From Devosia sp. (GTDB lineage: Bacteria > Pseudomonadota > Alphaproteobacteria > Rhizobiales > Devosiaceae): a DNA stretch of 64,000 nt. Position 1 is the first letter of the stretch; the number at the start of each line of letters is the position of its first letter. Both the position numbers and the translations under genes were made by a program. The stretch is taken from the NCBI GenBank assembly GCA_017794705.1, contig CP051235.1, forward strand, positions 2,171,010-2,235,009, in the 5' to 3' direction. A model generated the notes under the pieces. It was not told the origin of the DNA. It searched no databases and saw nothing but the letters and a program-made list of their open reading frames with translations. This document shows positions 21,014 through 29,954 of this stretch, piece by piece.

Positions 21014-22948
21014 GTGCGTTGGATAATGGTCGGGATTGCATTGACGGGCTTCTTGTTGCCGACTTCGGCACAAGCGGTAGACCCTCTTGTCATGAGGGCT
21101 CAACAGGCACTGAATGCGATGGGCTATGAACCGGGGCCCGCAGACGGTCTGATCGGCCGGCGCACCGAGCAGGCTGCCGTCCGCTTCTTTTCGGATCGCG
21201 CTGGAACATTCGACGGCACCTTTGATCTTGCGGATATTGAAGCCATGGAAGCGGCAGAGAGTTCGTACGTGCTGGAGTTGCGCTTTCCAGGACGCCTCTT
21301 CGATCGCAGCCACGGTGAACAGACCGCCTGTAACGCTCTGACACCGGGCCGAATAGTCGCAGCTGCGGTCGATCCGGCCAACTACCCTCCCGAGCCAAAG
21401 CTTGACGACGCGGTCTCGATTGGCGAGTCCGAGACTTGGGACCGAGTCCAACCTTGGGTGAAGGCGATTGTGACGCTAGCCGCACTCTACGATACGACTG
21501 GCGATCAGACCTCCGCGGACAAGGCAGTTTCTATGCTCACTCAATGGGCCGAAGCCGGGGCCATCATGGCTACCCCAGTCGACACTTCGTACACAGGTTC
21601 GGGCAATCGTGGCGCCTATCGGCCATCTGCGACCGCGCCAATTCTCGACATGGAAAATGCGGCCCAGCTTGGCTACGCGGTGTTCTACGCCCTAGAAATG
21701 CTGGACGATTCCCTTCCCGCCGAAACCCGGTCCCAGGTTGCTCAATGGGCGGATAGCATCGTTCGCAAGTATGGTGCACCCATTGGCGACGCGGTCTTCC
21801 AATCAACCCACACCGGCATATGGCGGCTGGAGGGCAGGCCCATGCTGGCCCGCGCAATCCTTGCAGGCGACGAGGCGTCCTATCGAAGCTATGTCAACGC
21901 CTACTTCGGGATGATCCGCGAAACTGTTAACGATGATGGGGCCATTCTCAGAAACGCAAATCGGGGTGATCGCGGGCTCCATTACCAGAGCCAGGGAATC
22001 CTCTCGATTACGGCAATCCTCGATCTGGTTGAGCAGCAAGGCAGCCTTATCCCCGCTGACATCGAGGCTAGCCTTCACGCTGCGGTGACGTTCCTTCTTG
22101 ACGCGGACCGCGACAACGCGGTCATCCTGCCCTATGCCAGCCAAGGCTACAACAATCCCGGCGACGGCACGCAGCCGGTTCGTTTCTATCGTGAGAGCGC
22201 CGAGCACTACTGGTGGATGATCTACTACCTCTCGCGCTTTCCCGACCATGACAACAGCTTACGGCTCAGGGACTTCCTTGCACGAAATGATTCGTTCGTA
22301 CGGGTCGATCTGCATCCGATGTCGACGGTTTGGGTGCCCTATCCCATCAACTGCTACCGGGCGTACGACTTAAGCGAAGAGGCCGTTGCTGCGGCAACCG
22401 CCTATGTCGACGCCAACTTTGCCCCGATTGTGGAGACGGTGACAACGAGAGCCATGGACAACATCGCCGTTCAAAGCGACGCCAAGCTCGATTTCGGCCT
22501 GGTTTCGGTCCGCGAGAAGTTCCGCGATCGGAATTTCGTGGAGTACGGACTGAGCATCCGCGGCGCCGTAGTCGATGGTAGTCCATACCTCTTGCCCAGC
22601 CTGTCAGTCTTCGCGGACTATTCCGGTGGCACCGAGAGTGTCGCGAACATCCAGCTACTCAGGCTCGTGTTCTCTCGCGCGTCACTGAGCGATGCAGAGA
22701 GCCGGGGCGCCAACTATCTGCCCTGCGGCGACCTTGCTGCTCAGGACCGCGACACAGACCAGCAGTTGCGGCTCCACTTTGGCAACGAATCGGACCACAA
22801 CGAGTGTATCCTCTCAAGAATGGGGGCTGCTGATCGTCAAGGTCTTTCGGCCATAATGGCCAACATGGGGGAACTGCTCGACAGCGCGACGGAGTCGCAG
22901 GCGGCCGAGCGCCTTCTTGAACTACACTCCTTCGCAGTTGGGAACTGA
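21014..22948 (+). CDS. Secreted peptidoglycan-binding / alginate-lyase-like protein
   Basis: 644 residues from GTG (an ATG 12 bp later is possible). A signal peptide (1-22, ending SAQA) is followed by a PG_binding_1-type domain (about 25-60: MRAQQALNAMGYEPGPADGL, IGRRTEQAAVRFF), then an alpha/alpha-toroid resembling the alginate lyase family (about 110-400; RNANRGDRGLHYQSQGILSI carries the conserved Asn/Arg/His/Tyr-type positions). The rest has no recognised domain. Likely a secreted or envelope lyase for a uronic-acid polymer; the substrate is inferred from the fold only. It sits alone between two copies of a tRNA-linked repeat, so it may be cargo of a small island. Confidence 0.72.
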   Translation: MRWIMVGIALTGFLLPTSAQAVDPLVMRAQQALNAMGYEPGPADGLIGRRTEQAAVRFFSDRAGTFDGTFDLADIEAMEAAESSYVLELRFPGRLFDRSHGEQTACNALTPGRIVAAAVDPANYPPEPKLDDAVSIGESETWDRVQPWVKAIVTLAALYDTTGDQTSADKAVSMLTQWAEAGAIMATPVDTSYTGSGNRGAYRPSATAPILDMENAAQLGYAVFYALEMLDDSLPAETRSQVAQWADSIVRKYGAPIGDAVFQSTHTGIWRLEGRPMLARAILAGDEASYRSYVNAYFGMIRETVNDDGAILRNANRGDRGLHYQSQGILSITAILDLVEQQGSLIPADIEASLHAAVTFLLDADRDNAVILPYASQGYNNPGDGTQPVRFYRESAEHYWWMIYYLSRFPDHDNSLRLRDFLARNDSFVRVDLHPMSTVWVPYPINCYRAYDLSEEAVAAATAYVDANFAPIVETVTTRAMDNIAVQSDAKLDFGLVSVREKFRDRNFVEYGLSIRGAVVDGSPYLLPSLSVFADYSGGTESVANIQLLRLVFSRASLSDAESRGANYLPCGDLAAQDRDTDQQLRLHFGNESDHNECILSRMGAADRQGLSAIMANMGELLDSATESQAAERLLELHSFAVGN

Positions 22949-23161
22949 GTTTGGCCGGGCGGGTCCCGACGGATCGCCACCAGCGGAACACCGTCATCGC
23001 TCGGCTTCAAAATGAACACCTTCGGCGCGTCCAAAACTTCGATGCCTTCATCGCGCTCCTCCATCAACGACGGGAAATCCAAGCGGAGAACGCTAACCAG
23101 ATTCGATCCAGTTTTTGGGGATCAGTACGTGAGGTGGGATCGACAAAGCGTCTTTGCCAGC
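22949..23161. other. Short gene-free stretch downstream of the lyase gene
   Basis: About 210 bp. A minus-strand open frame (22837-23082) reads plausibly in part (VFILKPSDDGVPLVAIRRD) but overlaps the lyase 3' end and matches nothing I know. It may be a gene remnant. Confidence 0.35.
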
Positions 23162-23343
23162 TTGAATCTTGACCAGTCCGGAGTGCCCTAGGGAGCAACC
23201 TGGTTGAACGAATTGCCTTCGGATTATCCCGTCATGAAGCCGCCTCAAACCGCCGACAAACGATCGGGCTGATTGGATACCCGGTGCTTGTCACGCTTGC
23301 CTAGGTCAACTGACTGAGGCGGCGTTGCTAGAATACCAAGACA
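23162..23343 (+). pseudogene. Decayed copy of the HEPN gene 3' end and its downstream DNA
   Basis: This stretch matches 24164-24345 (the last third of the HEPN gene plus about 80 bp beyond its stop) at roughly 80% by eye, with shared blocks such as GATTATCCCGT and GGCTGATTGGATA. It has stops in the HEPN frame and no upstream half. It lies just before repeat copy 2, so it is the tail of a first, damaged repeat-HEPN unit. Confidence 0.7.
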
Positions 23344-23407
23344 ATACAAATACATGAGGCGAAATAGACTCGATATTTCCGAGAGTTACGCTAGCCAGCG
23401 TTGTACG

Positions 23408-23432
23408 GTTTCGAATCCTTTCTCCTCCGCCA
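23408..23432 (+). pseudogene. Remnant of the tRNA-Ser 3' end
   Basis: GGTTTCGAATCCTTTCTCCT followed by CCGCC copies the T loop and acceptor 3' strand of tRNA-Ser(CGA) with several substitutions, and joins repeat copy 2 exactly as the intact tRNA joins copy 1. There is no 5' half, so it cannot be a working tRNA. Confidence 0.75.
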
Positions 23433-23608
23433 TCAAGTCCTTGATATATCTATATTTTCCGAGAAAACACTGAGTCCGAGCGAACCCTCGGAACGTTCGG
23501 CACTTTTCGCGATTGTGTTGAACCTGAGTTGTCTGAGACAGCGGGACGACCGGCAAATGAGCGCCCATTTGATCGACCTTCTTCGACCGCCAAATTGACC
23601 GGACAACT
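23425..23608 (+). repeat. 184-bp direct repeat, copy 2
   Basis: Ungapped partner of 20331-20514, offset 3,094 bp, differing at 10 positions. It is preceded by a degenerate tRNA-Ser 3' end and followed after about 150 bp by the HEPN gene. The arrangement fits attachment-site duplication by insertion at the tRNA. Confidence 0.9.
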
Positions 23609-23755
23609 TGCGAGATCCGCTTGGCGCCTTGCCAGCGCACTCTGGACGTGATCGCGCCAGAAGCTGGAATTCTCTTGATCATGTTCGCAATGTTTCAATG
23701 CAAGTGGGCGATATTGCTGCCAATCCGTTGAAACGCATCCGATTGGTATGAGTGC

Positions 23756-24265
23756 ATGATCCCTGAATCCGCCGGAGCGACACCCTATGGGATTTTTCTG
23801 TTGGCAGATGACTATCTGTGCGCTGCTCGATTGGCGGCAACAGACCGTCGGATGTCTACAAAAGGCCCAGTCCGGCTCTTGGGATATCATGCTTCCGAAT
23901 TGTTCCTGAAAGCCTATTTGCGGTCGGCAGGAGAAACCGTTGAGGCTTTGCGTGGTCATGGTCATGACCTTGCTAGTTTGCTGGACAGAGCCAATGCGCT
24001 GGGGTTCAAAGCACCGCCGCAGATCTTGGCCCAAGCCGCCAAGATGAAACGCAAGAACGATTATGTACGGGTTCGCTACGTCGTTACCGAAGACCAATCG
24101 GACATCTCGGCGGAGAGCGTTGTTCGGTTTGTAGAAACTATCCGGGGAAGCGTCGTCGCGTGTTTGAATCTTGAACAGTCAGGAGTGCCGAAGGGAAACG
24201 CCTGGTTGGGTGAGTTGCCTTCAGATTATCCCGTTGTGAATCCGCCTCAGACGGCCGGCAACTGA
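23756..24265 (+). CDS. HEPN-domain protein
   Basis: 169 residues, all-helical by inspection. LLGYHASELFLKAYLRSAGE and then RGHGHDLASLLDRAN are the two helix signatures of HEPN proteins (Glu/Leu/Lys on the first helix and the GHDL motif). HEPN proteins are often RNases or regulatory partners in toxin-antitoxin and abortive-infection systems. A clean RX4-6H catalytic motif is not evident, so nuclease activity is uncertain. The ribosome binding site is weak. The gene converges on the nuclease end of the methylase-HerA-NurA operon, and a decayed copy of its 3' part lies 1 kb upstream. Confidence 0.68.
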   Translation: MIPESAGATPYGIFLLADDYLCAARLAATDRRMSTKGPVRLLGYHASELFLKAYLRSAGETVEALRGHGHDLASLLDRANALGFKAPPQILAQAAKMKRKNDYVRVRYVVTEDQSDISAESVVRFVETIRGSVVACLNLEQSGVPKGNAWLGELPSDYPVVNPPQTAGN

Positions 24266-24404
24266 TCAGGCTGATTGGATAATTGATGCTTCTCACGCTT
24301 GCTTGGGTCAAGTGACTGAGGCAGCGTTGCGATAATGCCAAGATAGATCACTCTTGCTTGTCTGACAGAAACACTCATCCTGTTTGTCAAAGTCCCAGAG
24401 GAAA

Positions 24405-25844
24405 TCAGCCGACGGAAAGCGCCTCTTTAACGAACCTATCCAGTGAGCGCCCGCCTGGAGAATGAGCAATGGATGCGTACCTGTGGGCAAGATGTACGGG
24501 AATCAAGGCATCCGCAAAAAGATCGGTCTGCATCATTTCGATTAGCGAGAGCATCTGCGAGATGTCATCTCCGTAATGCTGCAGTCTGACCTTTTCCTCC
24601 CGGAATGGGTTGCCGTTGACTGGTTCCTTGGACGCGAATGGGTATGCCAGCGTGACGTCGAACACCTTTCCCTTTGAAGTTCGCACGATGAAGTGCTGGC
24701 CGTAGTATGTCTCATCCCCAAAGTTGTCTGTTGTGGATACCCGATTTGGCTCGATGAAGGTCTTCCTGTAGTCGTCGTCGATCGGAAGGAAGACAGCGCC
24801 CTCTCTTTTTAAGCCATCCTTGTTGAAATCCAAAATTTCGCGAATGAGGTTCGCGTGTTCCATAACCTTTCCGGTTTTGGAGACTCCGATCACCAAAGGG
24901 CCTCTCATCCCCCGACTCCGACAGTCGTTTCTGACTTCGTGAAGGAGGGACAGGATGCTTTTGTGGAATCTTGCCGCCTCCCCGAAAATCGCCAACGGGC
25001 CGTCGACTATCACGTTCATGTTTCCGGTTATCGTCGGATCGGTTAGATGCGAACAACGCACAACATGAGCGACCATGAGGTGTTCCAAAACGGACATGAG
25101 GCGGTTGAAACATTCGGTATTTCCGCCTTCTTCTGCGAACACATCTTGAATGCGCAGCGCGTCGGTCACGTAGATGCGGCTGTCCGACGCGATGTCCACG
25201 TAGCCGGGATCAAGGGGAACGAACACGTCGTTCGGAAGCGGTTCGCCGTCCACTGGGCTCTTTCTGTTCTTCGCCAGGAGAATGCCGCGCCGCCCTTCCT
25301 TTTCGACGACGGACTTGCTCCGCTCCAGCAGGTCGACGAACGTGTCGTACAGGGACATCCCGCCGACCTCGAACTTCTTTGAATGAAATATTCCCGAGAA
25401 GACCATGTGCCTGAAGAGGCATTTCGTCTTCGGGATGTCGTCCGATGTGATGCCTGCTCCGGGAAGCGCGAAGCTCATTAGGCTCGACGCGCGCTTCAGG
25501 GCCGCGATATCCACCGGATCGACGAACACCTCGTTGCGGTCTCGGAGGCGCTTGTACTGTTCCACCCCGATGATCACGTTGGAGAATTTCAAAAGGCCGA
25601 CCCGAACCGTCGGCAGGTTTTCCCGCGCGATCGCCTCGTACAGCGAGGCGTCGGAAGCGTAAATGATGCCCTGTCCGAGTTCCTTCGCCATTCCGGACGC
25701 ATCGACGAGCTTGGAGCGGATTTCGCCCTGTTTCGCCGAAAGCTCCGGGCCGACCTTAACCGACGACAGGAACTCCTGCATCGTGGGGTCGTTCAGGATA
25801 TCGAACCCGCCGCTCGCTGTGGACCTCTCGTTGAGGTATGGCAT
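24405..25844 (-). CDS. NurA-like nuclease domain protein
   Basis: 479 residues. Two metal-ligand motifs of the NurA family are visible: IIYASDASLYEA (Asp65, counterpart of the DGS motif) and VIVDGPLAIFGE (Asp281), followed by GPLVIGVSKTGKVMEHANLI and a C-terminal LIPVHLAHRYASIAHSPGG with conserved-type His. NurA is a 5'-3' single-/double-strand DNA nuclease that works with the HerA translocase in archaeal end resection; bacterial HerA-NurA pairs occur mainly in defence-like loci. It starts 6 bp after the HerA-like stop, on the same strand, so it is almost surely its partner. Confidence 0.8.
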   Translation of the reverse strand: MPYLNERSTASGGFDILNDPTMQEFLSSVKVGPELSAKQGEIRSKLVDASGMAKELGQGIIYASDASLYEAIARENLPTVRVGLLKFSNVIIGVEQYKRLRDRNEVFVDPVDIAALKRASSLMSFALPGAGITSDDIPKTKCLFRHMVFSGIFHSKKFEVGGMSLYDTFVDLLERSKSVVEKEGRRGILLAKNRKSPVDGEPLPNDVFVPLDPGYVDIASDSRIYVTDALRIQDVFAEEGGNTECFNRLMSVLEHLMVAHVVRCSHLTDPTITGNMNVIVDGPLAIFGEAARFHKSILSLLHEVRNDCRSRGMRGPLVIGVSKTGKVMEHANLIREILDFNKDGLKREGAVFLPIDDDYRKTFIEPNRVSTTDNFGDETYYGQHFIVRTSKGKVFDVTLAYPFASKEPVNGNPFREEKVRLQHYGDDISQMLSLIEMMQTDLFADALIPVHLAHRYASIAHSPGGRSLDRFVKEALSVG

Positions 25845-25850
25845 CCTCGG

Positions 25851-28001
25851 TCAGTCCTGTGCCAGAGGCCGGAACCAGCTGGATCCCGCTTGCTTCGCCT
25901 TCTCGTAGGACGTGATGACGTCGACGGGCCGGAACAGCAGTATCTGCGTCGGCGTCGTGAAGTTCGCGCTGAGCGTCTTGATGCGGGCGAAGCCCACGTC
26001 CTGGCAGCGCTTGAGGCTCTCCGCGAAGTCCCCAAAGTCGTAGTACCTAGCGAGCGTCCGGATCTCGTTGTCGTTGTTGAGATGCGTGACGAAGAAGTTC
26101 TCGGTATTCGAGAGGATGTTCGCGTGGATCGAGGAGGGTTCCTGTGTCGCGTACACCATGGCGATCCCGTACTTGGCGCCTTCCTTTGCGATCCGGGGCC
26201 ACGTTGTGTTCAAGTCCGCGTCTTTGCCAATGAGGTTATGCGCCTCCTCGACATAGACGACGATTCTCGGAGGATTATTTCCGGACGTGAAGATTTCCGA
26301 CGATCTGTCGAAAATCCTTCGGGCGATCCTTTCGGCCATGGTTTCCCGGATTCGGGGAGGCCCCACGGACAAGTCGACGATCACGATCCGGCCACTTTCC
26401 AGGAGAGCGTAGATGTCGTCCGCGACGTTGGCCGAGCCTTTGGGAGAGTGGAATTCGCGGGCGGCGTTTCGGATCGAGCCCCCGGCCCGTATGAGAGCAT
26501 CGTTCTTGCTGGACTTGCCAACTAGGACTGACAGGAGTCCATATTCCTCGGAACTTAGCCATTTGTCGTTCTTCTTCCGGATGCCCTGCAGGGTGTCCGG
26601 GCCGCCGCAGTTCTTTTCGATTTCGCGGACGGACTGCCAGAAGGCGACCGCGGAGTCGGCGTCGACCGCGTATCCTTTTCCTGCGCTCTGAAGATTGAAG
26701 AACTCGGCGCTCGCCTTGACCCGGTCATCGACGTTCGTGGCTCCTGGCGAGGCGTCACGGATCGGCGTATGGTGGTCATAGAAGAACGACAAGACGTCCT
26801 TGCTGACGTCGAACCGGATCCTCATTGATGGATCATGTTCGAAGCCAGCGCTCTTGAGGATGCACTGGTAGATGGCGACCTTCCGCCGCCACCGTGAGCT
26901 CGCCTGGAAGTCCGCGGGATCCGGCTGCTCCAAGCTAAGGGAGACCAGCGTCTTGAGGTCTTCGCTCATAGACCCCGCTTCTTCCTTCAAGTTGTTCGCG
27001 ATGAACTGAAGGCCCATGTCCAAGGATTCGTAAAAATTCACCCGTACGTCCCGAAATCCGGCACCCGGAGGATTCACGCGGTACCTTACGGTGTTGTCCC
27101 CGAATACGTCCGCGATCGAGCTCCCTTCGTCCTGGTTATTCGCGTTGGAGTACTCCCCGTTGATGTCGAGGATGATCTGACCAATCGGCAGATCCGACTC
27201 CAAGGCCGAAAGCTCAACCGCTGACACGAGCGTTTTGGTCGTATTGGATTTACCTGTCCGGGTCATGCCGAAAATGGCGGTCCTGCGAGCCAAGAAATCG
27301 CCCGGAAAAATGCGGACCGGAACCTCGGGCTGTCCGGTCTGTGTGCCCATCTGGCTCGCAGAGGTGAAGCGGACGGTGCCGATCTGGAACGGCGATGGCG
27401 CCTCCTTCATGCCCATTGCCGCAGCGTCATCTTCCGCCTTTTTGAGCCGGATTGGGTCGATGAAGTTGACGATTGTTTCGAGCGCCTTCGAACCCGGCTT
27501 GTACACCTTCATATGGCGTGCGGCGAAGAAATCCTCGACATCGGCCCCGAAGCGAAACTTGCCTGCGTCGTCGACATAGAAGGTGCCGAGAACCTTGCAC
27601 TTGATCCCGCTCCACTGGAGCATCCCGAAGGAGATGGGTTCATTCATCCGGAAGCCGGGATCAGCGCTGTCGGGGTTGTCCTGGAAGTGCTCCATCACGG
27701 CGCGAAGCGAATCCCTGTCCGTGGACAGCTCAGTCCGTCCGACTATCCGTAAGAGCACAACTCTACGGTCCATCGCTTTCGCCGTGGCGAAGCCGTCCGC
27801 CGCCACGCTCGCTGCCATCAGGTAGCTGTTCATCGGGATGCCACCCGCGCCTTCCCGCCACTTGTCGTTGGTCATCACGACCATTTCTTCGTAGGACGAA
27901 TGAATAGTGAAGCCGACACCCTCCGACCCACTTTGAGTGTCCAGGAGCGCGCTGAGAGGATTGGTTGCTGCCGACATCTGGCTAATAGCGTTTTGGAGCA
28001 T
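25851..28001 (-). CDS. HerA-like hexameric ATPase (DUF87)
   Basis: 716 residues. The chosen ATG has AGGCAGGA upstream and begins 4 bp after the methylase stop; longer frames would overlap that gene by over 100 bp. An N-terminal beta-barrel-like part (about 30-230) is followed by a RecA-like core with Walker A GMTRTGKSNTTK (about 244-255) and Walker B RIVVYVEEAHNLI (about 579-591), then YATQEPSSIHANILSNTENF, the HerA/FtsK-superfamily sensor region. HerA pumps DNA to its nuclease partner. Operon order methylase-HerA-NurA suggests a DNA-processing or restriction-like complex. Confidence 0.9.
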   Translation of the reverse strand: MLQNAISQMSAATNPLSALLDTQSGSEGVGFTIHSSYEEMVVMTNDKWREGAGGIPMNSYLMAASVAADGFATAKAMDRRVVLLRIVGRTELSTDRDSLRAVMEHFQDNPDSADPGFRMNEPISFGMLQWSGIKCKVLGTFYVDDAGKFRFGADVEDFFAARHMKVYKPGSKALETIVNFIDPIRLKKAEDDAAAMGMKEAPSPFQIGTVRFTSASQMGTQTGQPEVPVRIFPGDFLARRTAIFGMTRTGKSNTTKTLVSAVELSALESDLPIGQIILDINGEYSNANNQDEGSSIADVFGDNTVRYRVNPPGAGFRDVRVNFYESLDMGLQFIANNLKEEAGSMSEDLKTLVSLSLEQPDPADFQASSRWRRKVAIYQCILKSAGFEHDPSMRIRFDVSKDVLSFFYDHHTPIRDASPGATNVDDRVKASAEFFNLQSAGKGYAVDADSAVAFWQSVREIEKNCGGPDTLQGIRKKNDKWLSSEEYGLLSVLVGKSSKNDALIRAGGSIRNAAREFHSPKGSANVADDIYALLESGRIVIVDLSVGPPRIRETMAERIARRIFDRSSEIFTSGNNPPRIVVYVEEAHNLIGKDADLNTTWPRIAKEGAKYGIAMVYATQEPSSIHANILSNTENFFVTHLNNDNEIRTLARYYDFGDFAESLKRCQDVGFARIKTLSANFTTPTQILLFRPVDVITSYEKAKQAGSSWFRPLAQD

Positions 28002-28005
28002 GAGT

Positions 28006-29064
28006 TTATCCTGCCTGTGTGGCGTTTTCGACGCTTCTTCCACCGATCGAAACCAGCGAATTCTGCCTGCGGCGAGGGAGTTGAATGATTGCAGCCGAAT
28101 CATTGAGTTCGCCACGACTGCGGAGGTCTGCGATGATACTCGAGACGATTACCTCAGTTGCGACGAGGCGCTCTTGGCTATCGATACGTGCGGTGTACTG
28201 CAGGTTAACTCGCGCGAAACCCGGATGTCCCCCGTAATGGGACCTCGCGTCGGGATGATCGTCATAGGAAAGGATCCATTCTCCAGGTACGCTGTCCGTC
28301 GCGGCCCTGAGTCTAGCGTGATCGCTTGCGACGAAGCTCTTGTGATATAGCTTGTTTGCTTTTGCAAAGAACGGCGGATCGAAATACCATGCGATAGACT
28401 TTGGCTCCTCCTTGAAGAGCTTCATCCGTCGCACGTCTCCTAGTGTCTTGTAGTAACTCTGTTTCCGAACGAACTGGACCCTATTACGCAAAGTGCTAAG
28501 TTCAATAATGCGCTCCGCGAGTTTGGACCTGTTGAACCGACAGTCTATGGGATACTTGCTCGTTTGCGCCATCCCTCCTATCGGACCAGCTTTGTTGTGG
28601 AGCGACCCTGAAAAACTGGTGCGGTTGAGAAAGAAGCACTTAAACGCCGCATCAAATTCTGTTTGCGGCTCCAGATCTTTTTGACGTTTCCATTCTCCCA
28701 GTGTGATTGGGCAGTCATATATTCGATCAGCCAATGATGAAGCGCGCGACGAAAACACCGTATTCCAGAAAGCGGCGACCAAGGTGTCGAGGTCCGAGAG
28801 AGCTATTCGTTCTACGGCGTTCGCTTCCAGGAGTGATATAGCGACGGACGCCCCGCCGGCGAATGGTTCAACGAACAGCTTTATTGGTACCGTCGTCCGC
28901 GAAATCAAATCTGCGATGAAAGGTGCGAGCTTACGTTTTCCGCCGGGATACCTCAGCGGCGACACGTCTGATCGTGTGCACCAACGAACAACAGATGCAT
29001 TTTCGCGCTGTGGTTCTTCGAGACTAGTGCCTCTACTCATAAATTCGCCAATTCGATAGATCAT
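28006..29064 (-). CDS. DNA adenine methylase, D12 class (Dam-like)
   Basis: 352 residues from the first ATG (an ATG 24 bp later is possible). Motif order is that of D12 N6-adenine methyltransferases: VSPLRYPGGKRKLAPFI (about 34-50), the AdoMet-binding FVEPFAGGASVAI (64-76), CFFLNRTSFSG (143-152) and the catalytic DPPF (229-232). Recognition sequence unknown. It is the first gene of a tight operon with HerA-like and NurA-like genes and no separate restriction enzyme, so methylation may mark self DNA against the NurA nuclease. That role is inference. Confidence 0.9.
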   Translation of the reverse strand: MIYRIGEFMSRGTSLEEPQRENASVVRWCTRSDVSPLRYPGGKRKLAPFIADLISRTTVPIKLFVEPFAGGASVAISLLEANAVERIALSDLDTLVAAFWNTVFSSRASSLADRIYDCPITLGEWKRQKDLEPQTEFDAAFKCFFLNRTSFSGSLHNKAGPIGGMAQTSKYPIDCRFNRSKLAERIIELSTLRNRVQFVRKQSYYKTLGDVRRMKLFKEEPKSIAWYFDPPFFAKANKLYHKSFVASDHARLRAATDSVPGEWILSYDDHPDARSHYGGHPGFARVNLQYTARIDSQERLVATEVIVSSIIADLRSRGELNDSAAIIQLPRRRQNSLVSIGGRSVENATQAG

Positions 29065-29954
29065 TCAGAACATCAATTGAATAGCGTTTTAACACTAGCT
29101 GTTCAAATCGATACACAGCAAGACTTCTGCCTTGGTAGGAGCGGCTCCCCAATGGGAGGTCAGGTTCAAGCCGAAGTTGAGCTAAACTTTGATCTCATTG
29201 GCAACGCGTAGCAAGAAGATGGACCACTCTCGAAGTGGTTTGAACTCTATCTACAAATCCTAAAACTTTTCGAGCAAGAGCCTATCGGGATCAACATCAG
29301 ACCACCCATTGAATGGCACCAAGTTTGCCCCCTCAGTCCACGGAGAAGCGTGCAGGCTGCTGCTGCAATTGACCAGCCGAACTCACGACCGGGGTTACTG
29401 AGTCAGACGTTGCCTTCCAAGTTTCGCGTGAACTGGATGACCACTGCAGCTTTTGCTGTTCGAAGGAACATCTGTGTTCAACTAGTTGCCGAACCCGCAT
29501 TACCATGGATGACAAATCGCTAGTGTGAGTGGCAAGCGGTCCCAGCGAGCGAAGCCGTACAGGACTCCGAGCGCGGACACACAGCTGTGGAAACAGATTT
29601 CGAGTTCTGATATTTGCCGTCATTGCGCCACCTTCGATTTGCATCGCTGTGCGTGGGGTCCGCATGCAACAACGGGTGCATTAGCTCGGTCAACCCCGCG
29701 TCCAGCCCCGTCCGCCCGACACGCAGGATTACCAGTCAATCTGGCACATCCAGCCGACCCGACCTGCTAATGCGCCTGTGTGGCGAACTGTGAGGCTCGA
29801 ATTCTGCGGGGAAGGCTGCTTTCGCTTGTCTATGAATCCTAACGGCCGGTTCGGGCGCTATGACGACATAGGATTCTCACTGCTCTTCTCCGTTGAATAA
29901 ACCAAATATCCGGCCAATTGCATTCCGTTGCTGGGTGACTCGCAGGCACAATGT
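29065..29954. other. Gene-free stretch at the end of the island
   Basis: About 890 bp with lower GC than the core genome. Short open frames on both strands (for example 29333-29665 minus) have biased composition and match no family. It includes the promoter region of the methylase operon. No tRNA fragment or copy of the 184-bp repeat was found here that would mark the right end of the island. Confidence 0.6.

Noticed and set aside
22837..23082. Minus-strand ORF overlapping the lyase gene 3' end
   Set aside because: Part of it reads like protein but it overlaps a well-supported gene and has no recognised family; possibly a remnant.
29333..29665. 110-residue minus-strand ORF at the island end
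   Set aside because: Ser/Arg/Gln-rich, no family, no ribosome binding site.
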